Shown piece by piece: positions 1 through 6,173 of a stretch of 8,099 bases of DNA; the first letter of the stretch is position 1; each line of letters opens with the position of its first letter. The stretch is from positions 1-8,099 of the forward strand of contig JAKSBB010001211.1 in assembly GCA_022361315.1 (NCBI GenBank), read 5' to 3'. Source of the DNA: Desulfobacterales bacterium (lineage in GTDB: Bacteria > Desulfobacterota > Desulfobacteria > Desulfobacterales > Desulfobacteraceae). The notes beneath the pieces are model-generated. The model was not told the origin of the DNA, ran no database searches, and saw only the letters and a list, made by a program, of their open reading frames with translations. A program made the translations under genes and the position numbers.

Positions 1-359
1 AATTGCACCCGGCTCACCGGTTTCAGAATATAGCCATTGCATCCGGCCTTGATACAGGCCTTGATGGTATTCATGTTCATCCGGGCCGTAACCATGAGGA
101 TCTTCACCCGGTCTTCTTTGGGAACCTTATCCCTGATCTCATTGGTGCGGATATACCGCAACATCTCTTGGCCATCCATTCCGGGCATGGAGACATCCAG
201 AGTGATGAGATCAAAAGGCGCCTCCTTTTTTACGGCAGCCTTCAGTTCGGAAAGGGCGCGTCTGGAGTTGTCCACGGCAACGCACTTTCCCAGCCCCTTC
301 ATCTTGGACGCCAGGATCTTTCTGGATATGTTTTCATCGTCAACGATGAGAATTTTCAT
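1..359 (-). CDS. CheY-like single-domain response regulator (3' end outside window)
   Basis: Stand-alone receiver domain of a two-component or chemotaxis pathway; it would be phosphorylated by a histidine kinase and act in the cytoplasm. The 119 visible residues cover nearly the whole fold: acidic pocket Asp7-Asp8 in ILIVDDE, phosphoacceptor Asp55 in LDVSMPGMDG, Thr91 in MVTAR, and Lys113 in ILKPVS. All catalytic positions are therefore present. The ATG at 359 is preceded by AAGGA seven bases upstream (367-371). The gene runs off the left edge; a lone receiver needs only a few more residues, but a C-terminal output domain cannot be excluded. It lies 42 bases downstream of the receiver/PEP-synthase-like gene on the same strand, so they are probably co-transcribed. 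The exact partner is unknown. Confidence 0.93.
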   Translation of the reverse strand, partial: MKILIVDDENISRKILASKMKGLGKCVAVDNSRRALSELKAAVKKEAPFDLITLDVSMPGMDGQEMLRYIRTNEIRDKVPKEDRVKILMVTARMNMNTIKACIKAGCNGYILKPVSRVQ

Positions 360-383
360 CAATTATTCCTTACTACCGGCCAA

Positions 384-407
384 GCGATCAGTCTATGGCG
401 ATCAGTC
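384..407. repeat. Short tandem duplication across the end of the PEP-synthase-like gene
   Basis: The 10-mer GCGATCAGTC occurs at 384-393 and again at 398-407, a 14-base period. The stop codon of the 1019-residue gene (402-404, minus strand) lies inside the right-hand copy. It is most simply a small slippage duplication in the 42-base gap before the response regulator. No function is evident. Confidence 0.5.
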
Positions 408-3400
408 AATTATGGGAATGTCGTCCATGATATCAACACCGTGTTCCGGGACATCCGGCATCATCACCGAATGGGAGGTTTTGCCGTCCACCAGGATTTT
501 GATGGGGTTTTCAAACCGGATATGTTTCAAAAACCGGGTTGTGGTGGTGCAATCCTGACAGGAAAAAAAGCCGTAGTCAATAAAATCATCCCCTTTATCC
601 TGTACCGTAATATAGGAGATGCCCAGGGAGGTAATGTTCTGGAAAAAATGGGAGCCCTGGGAGGGATCCGCCTTGATGCTTTCGATGGTGGTCTCCACCA
701 TCACCCCCACGTTGGAAATATCGTTCCAGCCCACGGGAATGCCCAGCCAGCGGTCGGAAGACCCCCACCGGCCCGGGCCGATAAGGACGTATTTTTGATC
801 CGTGCCGTTGAAGTGGGCATTGATGGAATTGATTTCCTTTGCAATCTCAACGGTTTTTGCCGGATCAAAGGTGTCCGGATTCACATAGACCAGGTCGTAA
901 ATATCCTTGTACTCCCCGTTGCCCAGGGAAAGGCTGGAGTGACAGAAAGATTTTTTAATATCCGCTTCCGTAATCTCCACCCCGAGGTTCTGCTTATACT
1001 GTCCCATGGGCCGAATCTGAAGCAGGGAAAATTCCGGCCGGCTCCGGCCGTCCACCGACAGATTCACGGCAAATTCCACCTCCACGGAGGTGCCCATCCA
1101 CCGCCGGCCCATCTCAGTGACTTCGCTGAGGATTTCGGCCAGGGGAAAGGTGTCGTACTTCAGGATATTGGCAAAGGTCAGCACCGGGAATCCCTTGTCC
1201 GAATAGGAATCACGGATCCGGTTATCCTGGGGATAAAAGGTGGAAGACAGGGAGCGGATCACCGGGTGGTCCTTGGCATCGCTTAAATCCAGTTTAGCAA
1301 GGGTGGGGTCTTCATTGGAACCCACAAACTTTTCATGGGCCGGGAACTCATCGGTCTTCAGGGCGTAAAAGTATTTCTGGGAGTTTTCCAGGATGTCATC
1401 CACAATGGAAAACTGGGGCAGGAACTGGGGATATTTCGGGCAGAATCTCAGGGTTTTCTCCCCCTCCATCACGATCTTGCCTAACCCCAGGGCAATATAG
1501 GAAATTCCCTCCTCCGCCTTGAGATGGGCGATGGGGTAAAAATTGTAGGACTGGGCCACCCCGGAAATGGCCGGGTAAAAGTAGTTTTTATACTTGATAC
1601 CCGTAAGCTGCTGAAGAATGACCGCCATTTCCTCGTCCTCCGTCCGGTGCATGGTGCTTCTGGCGTAGGACCGGGGCGCCTTCATATAGGTGGAGGCATA
1701 GACGAGTTTAATGGCCATAATCAACCGTTCCAGCCGGCGGTCCAGGCTGGGGTCCGAGTTGGGGAGCATATAGGTCTGATAGAGGCCGGCAAAAGGCTGG
1801 TAGTGGGCATCCTCAAAGAGGGATGATGAGCGGACCGCTATGGGGTAGCGGACGCTTTTGAGGTAGGCTTCCAGATTGGCGGTGATCCGGTCCGGGAGTT
1901 TGGCTTTCATGAAGTGGGTCACCACTTCTTCATCCTCAAGCTCCGGGTCGGCCTCCAGGAGCCGGCCGAGATTGTTCTCCTCGATAAACATTCTGAACCC
2001 GTCGGTGGCAATGACAAAAGTCTGGGGAATGGTAATTTCCACATCCGGAAATTTTTCACTCAAGGTTTTATCCCGCTTGAGCTGTTGCGCCATAAATGCC
2101 AGCCCCCTTGCCTTTCCCCCCAGAGACCCGGTTCCGATCTTCATGAAGCTGGTATCGGAATCCAACTTGTCCGAATCAAAATCAATGACGTATCCCTGAC
2201 GGGTGCCCCGGCGGCGGGTACGGATGCTTTCAATGAGGAATTTCTTCAGATCGGATGCATCGTTGAAATCCTCAACCGTATAGGGTTTCAGGCTCAGGGC
2301 AAAATCTATTTCACTTCGGGCCATCAGCCATCTGGAAAAGTCATTTTTACGGGCATGGTTAAGTACGGCCTCGTCCGGAATTTCGTTGAGCAGTTTTTCA
2401 ACGGCCCTCAGGTTGGATGCCCGGGCAATCTCTTCACCGTCGGGCATTCTGAAAACAAAGGCCCCGAAGCCCAGACTGGTGACAAAAAAGGTTTTGATCT
2501 GGTCATGGAGATTGTTGGAATTCTTGTTGATGAACGTGGCCGGAACGGTTTTAACCAGCTCTGCGTTCTCCTCTTCCGTGGAAAGGGCCAGCACCGGCAG
2601 ATCCGGCACCTCGGATTTAATCCGGCTAAGCAGTTCGTGTCCGGCATGGGCCTCTTCCTTGCCGTTTTTAGGATACCGCATATCGGACAACACGGACAAT
2701 ACGTAAGGCTTGTACCGCTCGTATAAGGCCATGGCTTCTTCATAGGTATGGGCCACCAGAATCTTAGGCCGGCCACGCATTTTCAGAAGACGGTGCTCCT
2801 CGTTGATGGACTCGTCGATGACGGTCTGGGTCTGGAGAACGATCTGTTTGTAGAGCACCGGCAAAAATGAGGAGTAATGATAGGGGGAATCCTCCACCAT
2901 AATGATGACCCGTACCTTGGCGTTTTCCGTATCAAAGGCCACGTTCATCTCATCTTCGAAATTCTTGATGATGGCCAGCAGCAGATCGGCATTTCCTCCC
3001 CAAATATAGGTCCGGTCCACCGCCGTACTCTCGTCCGCACACATGTACTGATTCACATCGCAGGTGTTGTGGAGCAGGAGATAAAAGGGAAGGTCCGAAT
3101 GCTGTTTTTTTACCGCCTCGCCGAATTCATAGACGTCCATTCCGTCCAGACTGGGCATGGCAAGGATGAGGTCGAAATGCTTTCTCTCCAGACGCTTGAA
3201 GGCCTCGTCCGCCGAGGACACCCAGTTCAGCTTCGGGGGGCGGGACAGGTTCAGCCCCTTATACTCATTGATAATCCTGTGGGAGAGCCGGCCTTCTTCC
3301 TCCATGATAAAGGCGTCATAGGGGCTGGAAACCAGAAGGATCTCCTCCACCTTATTGGCCATCAGTTCGTGGTAAATTTTAATGGATACATTTTTGGATT

Positions 3401-3461
3401 CAGAAGGGGTCTCGGACCGTTCCCCGGACTTTGGTGCGGAGGTACTGGTGTCGTCTGTCAT
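402..3461 (-). CDS. Receiver-fused PEP/pyruvate-binding (PPDK_N, ATP-grasp) domain protein
   Basis: A 1019-residue cytoplasmic protein. Residues about 38-170 form a degenerate receiver-like domain: the segment ending in MPSLDGMD lacks the phosphoacceptor Asp. Residues about 183-330 form a second receiver-like domain with Glu190-Asp191, Asp260 in VLSDMRYP, Ser294 and Lys313, so it may be phosphorylatable. Residues about 440-820 match the N-terminal nucleotide-binding half of PEP synthase/pyruvate phosphate dikinase: GTGSLGGKARGL with Lys450, IAVRSSSLFED with Arg544, FAGLYQT, EVEFA with Glu796, and LLQIRPMG. The phosphohistidine swivel domain and the PEP/pyruvate barrel are not seen. Instead there is a roughly 200-residue C-terminal module with GPGRWGSSDRWLG and GSHFFQN (His938). 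From memory, similar proteins occur in Bacteroidetes and Desulfobacterota, usually labelled PEP synthase. The ATG at 3461 is chosen for AGGAAAGG six bases upstream; a TTG at 3491 would add ten residues. It sits between a chemoreceptor and a CheY-like gene, so a signalling or phosphotransfer role is inferred. Catalysis is unproven. Confidence 0.9.
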   Translation of the reverse strand: MTDDTSTSAPKSGERSETPSESKNVSIKIYHELMANKVEEILLVSSPYDAFIMEEEGRLSHRIINEYKGLNLSRPPKLNWVSSADEAFKRLERKHFDLILAMPSLDGMDVYEFGEAVKKQHSDLPFYLLLHNTCDVNQYMCADESTAVDRTYIWGGNADLLLAIIKNFEDEMNVAFDTENAKVRVIIMVEDSPYHYSSFLPVLYKQIVLQTQTVIDESINEEHRLLKMRGRPKILVAHTYEEAMALYERYKPYVLSVLSDMRYPKNGKEEAHAGHELLSRIKSEVPDLPVLALSTEEENAELVKTVPATFINKNSNNLHDQIKTFFVTSLGFGAFVFRMPDGEEIARASNLRAVEKLLNEIPDEAVLNHARKNDFSRWLMARSEIDFALSLKPYTVEDFNDASDLKKFLIESIRTRRRGTRQGYVIDFDSDKLDSDTSFMKIGTGSLGGKARGLAFMAQQLKRDKTLSEKFPDVEITIPQTFVIATDGFRMFIEENNLGRLLEADPELEDEEVVTHFMKAKLPDRITANLEAYLKSVRYPIAVRSSSLFEDAHYQPFAGLYQTYMLPNSDPSLDRRLERLIMAIKLVYASTYMKAPRSYARSTMHRTEDEEMAVILQQLTGIKYKNYFYPAISGVAQSYNFYPIAHLKAEEGISYIALGLGKIVMEGEKTLRFCPKYPQFLPQFSIVDDILENSQKYFYALKTDEFPAHEKFVGSNEDPTLAKLDLSDAKDHPVIRSLSSTFYPQDNRIRDSYSDKGFPVLTFANILKYDTFPLAEILSEVTEMGRRWMGTSVEVEFAVNLSVDGRSRPEFSLLQIRPMGQYKQNLGVEITEADIKKSFCHSSLSLGNGEYKDIYDLVYVNPDTFDPAKTVEIAKEINSINAHFNGTDQKYVLIGPGRWGSSDRWLGIPVGWNDISNVGVMVETTIESIKADPSQGSHFFQNITSLGISYITVQDKGDDFIDYGFFSCQDCTTTTRFLKHIRFENPIKILVDGKTSHSVMMPDVPEHGVDIMDDIPIID

Positions 3462-3467
3462 GGCGCG

Positions 3468-3475
3468 CCTTTCCT
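3468..3475 (-). promoter_or_regulatory. Ribosome binding site that fixes the start at 3461
   Basis: On the minus strand AGGAAAGG ends six bases before the ATG at 3461. The alternative upstream TTG at 3491 has no purine-rich site at a useful distance, so the ATG is preferred. Confidence 0.75.
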
Positions 3476-3562
3476 CATTTCGTTTTCGCAAATCTGATGA
3501 TAAACGGGATCAGAATTTCAAAATACCACAGATTCCGGATTAATTCATCCCCGTGTTGTGCC

Positions 3563-3602
3563 CCGATGTTAACCCTGCACGTGTGAACACGCCGATCTTA
3601 AC
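3563..3602. repeat. 11-bp direct repeat flanking an inverted repeat between two genes
   Basis: In the 164-base gap between the chemoreceptor and the PEP-synthase-like gene, CCGATGTTAAC (3563-3573) and CCGATCTTAAC (3592-3602) match at 10 of 11 bases, 29 bp apart. Between them lies the inverted repeat CGTGT-GA-ACACG (3580-3591). There is no T tract on the minus strand after it, so it does not look like an intrinsic terminator. An operator or a chance arrangement are both possible. No convincing promoter was found in this gap, so co-transcription from the chemoreceptor side is plausible. Confidence 0.35.
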
Positions 3603-3625
3603 GCTTCCGGTAAAGCCGGCCCGGT

Positions 3626-5844
3626 TTACTTTAATTTGAAAATACCCAGGACCTCCTGCATATGGGCGGAACGCTCAACCATTTTTTCATAGGACCGGGC
3701 GGTCTGCCCGGCAATTTCCGCATTTTCCGTTACGGCTTCCGTCATCCGGGTAAGCGCTTCCGACACATCTTCAACCTGCCGGGTCTGTTCGGCAGAATAC
3801 TCTGAAATTCTGGATACCCGGTCATCTGCCTCCCGGACAATCTCCGTGATTCTGGACAATGCCTCGGCATTCAATCTGGCATGGTCCACCCCGGCATCAA
3901 TTTCCGCGATGGCCTCTTTGATCTGTGCCCCGGTATCGGCGGCAGCCCTTCCGCTTCTGTCTGCCAGTTCCTTCACCTCCGCCGCAACCACGGCAAACCC
4001 TCTGCCCGCCTCCCCGGCCCTGGCCGCTTCAATGGAAGCATTCAACGCCAAAAGCGTAGTCTGGGATGCGATGTCCGTGATGACACCGATAACATCGGCA
4101 ACACTGGCCGAGGTGGACTTGATCTTTTCCATGGAGGCCAGCATCTCTTCCATCTGCCGCTCTCCTTTGAGGACTTCGTCAATGGCCCGGCCGGATATGC
4201 ACCGCACCTCTTGGGACTGGGAAGTATTGTCCCTGGCCATCTTCTGCACCCGGTCCATGGCGGATGAAAACCCGTCCACCGCCCTGGACTGGGCCTCGGT
4301 GTTCTCCGACAGCACCCTGGCGGATTCGGATACGGCATCCACATCCGCTTTCACCTGCTCACTGATTTCAATGATCCTGGCAATGGACTGGGCCAAAAGT
4401 TCTATGGAGGCGTTCATCCCGGTTTTCAAAGTTCCCAGATCGCCCTTCTGTTCACTGGTCATGGGCTGGGAGAAATCCCCTTTGGAAAGGGCGGTCATGA
4501 CGGTATTTACCTCCTGAACAGCCGTATCAATGGCTGTCATGAGGCTGTCAAAGGCGGCAGCGGTCCGGCCCACCTCATCTGTGGACTCGAATCCGGTGCG
4601 GATGGAAAAATCAGAGGCGGTTTCCACGGATTCAACTTTTGTCTGAAGCCGTGTCAGGGCGTGGGTGACGGCCACAATGATCAACATGGCCGCCAGGATA
4701 CCGAAAATGATGCCGGCTGCAACGATCACAGAGATATAGACCAGTGACCGGGTCACCCCGTCAGCCGCACTCTCCTGAACCCGGGTGTTGATCTGATCGC
4801 TCAGGGTCAGCCACTCATCCACCGCCTTTTTCACCTGTGCCGTGGTGTCCGCCATTTCCTGCTTTACTCCGGCGATATGCGCCCCGGACGAAAGCGTACG
4901 ATCCTTGAGGCGGAAAAGCCCGTCGTCAGCCAATGCCGTATGGGTTAAGTCATTGAAGGCAGTCGTCACCTCATTGAAAAGCGCTTTATGATCGGGATTT
5001 TTAACCCGGCGGTTCAGCCGTTTCATCCGGGAACTAATTTTTTTGAAAAGGCTTTTGAACTCCGCCTCAATGGCTGTCACATCAGCCTGGGTTTCCGTCA
5101 ATACCAGGGACCGCACCATATCCTGCAGCCGGATAAAAAAGGTTCTCAGATTCTGTGCCCGGTACAGCAGGGGCAGATCCTTACGGAACAGATCCAGTAA
5201 CAGGGCAGCCACTTCGTCTTTGGTGGCCGTATCCGTCATGGCAAGCTTCTGGCCGCTCTCTTCCTTTGTCCCGATATCGGTCCGTGCCGCATCCAGAAAC
5301 CGGGTCAACCGGTCATCCAATGTATATCTGTGGGTATCAAAGGCGTTCAACTTGGCGGCAAAGGCAGTCTGGTCCTGGACCATGGTCTGCCGGGCGGAGA
5401 TCACCCCTTCAGACTGGCTGAAAAAATCATTTAAAAGGGTTTCAAGGGTTTGGGTGGTAAGATCTTCACCGGTCCCGGCTGCGATGCGGGAGAGTGTAGA
5501 GAGTTCGATTTCGATCTCTTTGCGCAGGGCCGACAGCCGGGTTTTGCTGTCCGCAATGGCATCCGGATCTGTAAAAAACAGCAGTTGAAGCAGGGTGACC
5601 TGGGAGTTGAGCACCCCGCCGGCAAGCCGGTTGGCCGCAGCCTCCAGAGGGGAGGATACATCCGAGATGGTCTCAACCCTGGATTTGATCTGAGTGGTAA
5701 AAAAATGCCGGCCCCGCCGGCAAATACCATCATCAGAAGAAGAAAGCCAAAAGACAGAACCAACCGAAGCCGGATACTCATCCGCCCGAGCCGTTTTTCA
5801 AGCCCTTTGGGGATGAGTTTAAACAGGATGCCTGAGAGTTGCAT
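3626..5844 (-). CDS. Methyl-accepting chemotaxis protein, interrupted by a -1 frameshift
   Basis: Membrane chemoreceptor that would signal to CheA/CheW. The first frame starts at ATG 5844 (AGGAGG six bases upstream, 5851-5856) and encodes transmembrane helix 1 (about residues 26-49). At a T7 tract (5699-5705) the coding sequence continues in the -1 frame down to the TAA at 3626. Joined, the product is 739 residues: a long, mostly helical extracytoplasmic region (about 50-367) of no recognised ligand class, TM2 (about 368-394), a HAMP domain followed by a second HAMP-like unit (about 395-490), and a signalling coiled coil. Its hairpin tip [21 protein letters not shown] (split here as [11 protein letters not shown] and [10 protein letters not shown]) lies near 592-612 and is followed by [18 protein letters not shown]. 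It ends in FKLK with no CheR-binding pentapeptide. Without frameshifting, translation stops at 5431 after 137 residues, leaving TM1 plus an unrelated tail. Family and frame are certain. Whether the break is real, recoded or a base-calling error is not known. Confidence 0.92.
5699..5721 (-). other. Frameshift site: GC hairpin followed by T7 with U-UUU-UUA heptamer
   Basis: On the minus strand GCCGGC-GGG-GCCGGC (5721-5707) can form a six-base-pair stem with a three-base loop. It is followed by a single A and then seven T. In the upstream frame the codons are ATT TTT TTA, giving the heptamer U UUU UUA in the X-XXY-YYZ phase needed for tandem -1 slippage. The downstream chemoreceptor frame is exactly -1, giving I-F-L-T-T-Q. 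Adding one T, by RNA polymerase slippage or because the genome truly has T8, gives I-F-F-T-T-Q. The structure also resembles an intrinsic terminator lying inside a coding sequence. These bases are seen directly; the mechanism is inferred. Confidence 0.6.
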
Positions 5845-5906
5845 GGCCACCCTCCTCATCTTAAGATTTTACACCCTTTGAATGAACGACAGGTGCAGCT
5901 CGTTTC

Positions 5907-5936
5907 ACTATAACGGGTCGCACCGACGTCTGTCAA
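5907..5936 (-). promoter_or_regulatory. Sigma-70-type promoter for the chemoreceptor
   Basis: On the minus strand a perfect -35 TTGACA (5936-5931) is followed by 18 bases and TATAGT (5912-5907), five of six matches to the -10 consensus. The alternative TTATAG gives a 17-base spacer. The initiation point would fall near 5900, about 55 bases upstream of the ATG at 5844. The inverted pair AACGA/TCGTT (5885-5889 and 5900-5904) overlaps the expected start region and could bind a regulator, though its arms are only five bases long. Confidence 0.72.
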
Positions 5937-5983
5937 ACCCGCCGAGGGAACCTAAATCCGAGATAAGGTGGCAGGATATTTAA

Positions 5984-6154
5984 TTAATCCAGACCCATCT
6001 GCTTTTCCGCCTCTACAATCCGGGCCTTCAGCTCCGCCTTTTCTTCGGGTGTCAGATCAGGCCGGGCCAGTTGCCTCTGGAGGCCCAGAAGGACCATTTC
6101 CGCCCGGTAATCATTGCAGGTATAATTGGCGGTTTTTTGTTCAGTTTTTTCCAT
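5984..6154 (-). CDS. Small conserved-looking protein of 56 residues, function unknown
   Basis: ATG at 6154 to TAA at 5984 encodes 56 residues starting MEKTEQKTANYTCNDYR and ending EKQMGLD. After a short polar N-terminus with YTCNDYRAEM (Cys13), it is predicted to be mostly one or two amphipathic, charge-rich helices (LLGLQRQLARPDLTPEEKAE and then KARIVEAEKQ). There is no signal peptide or membrane segment, so it should be cytoplasmic. It begins 19 bases after the natural TAA of the methyltransferase. Only a weak CGGAAAA precedes it, which suggests translational coupling to that gene. The codon use, the helix-breaking PDLTPEEK turn and the tight spacing support a real gene. I recall similar short proteins in Desulfobacterota from memory only, and I cannot assign a function. 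Confidence 0.78.
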   Translation of the reverse strand: MEKTEQKTANYTCNDYRAEMVLLGLQRQLARPDLTPEEKAELKARIVEAEKQMGLD

Positions 6155-6173
6155 ATATTTTCCGAATCAATGT

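Noticed and set aside
3..1286. 427-codon open frame on the plus strand, antisense to the response regulator and the PEP-synthase-like gene
   Set aside because: It spans two clearly coding minus-strand genes. Its product is rich in His, Gly and Pro with no domain pattern, as expected for an antisense shadow of GC-rich codons.
1914..2726. 270-codon plus-strand open frame
   Set aside because: Antisense to the conserved nucleotide-binding and receiver regions of the 1019-residue gene; no ribosome site or domain pattern.
3462..3491. TTG start at 3491 adding ten residues to the PEP-synthase-like protein
   Set aside because: The added residues are very basic and low in complexity, and AGGAAAGG lies exactly where it should for the ATG at 3461.
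3578..3593. CGTGT-GA-ACACG as an intrinsic terminator of the chemoreceptor gene
   Set aside because: The loop is only two bases and no T tract follows on the minus strand.
3626..5614. Treating the 662-codon frame with a GTG start at 5614 as a complete receptor
   Set aside because: It would lack TM1 and a ribosome site, while the missing N-terminus, with an excellent AGGAGG, is present upstream in another frame.
5740..5782. CCTCC-CCTCT-GGAGG stem (minus strand, 5666-5652 region) as a frameshift-stimulating structure
   Set aside because: It lies over 40 bases downstream of the slippery heptamer, much too far for the usual 5-9 base spacer.
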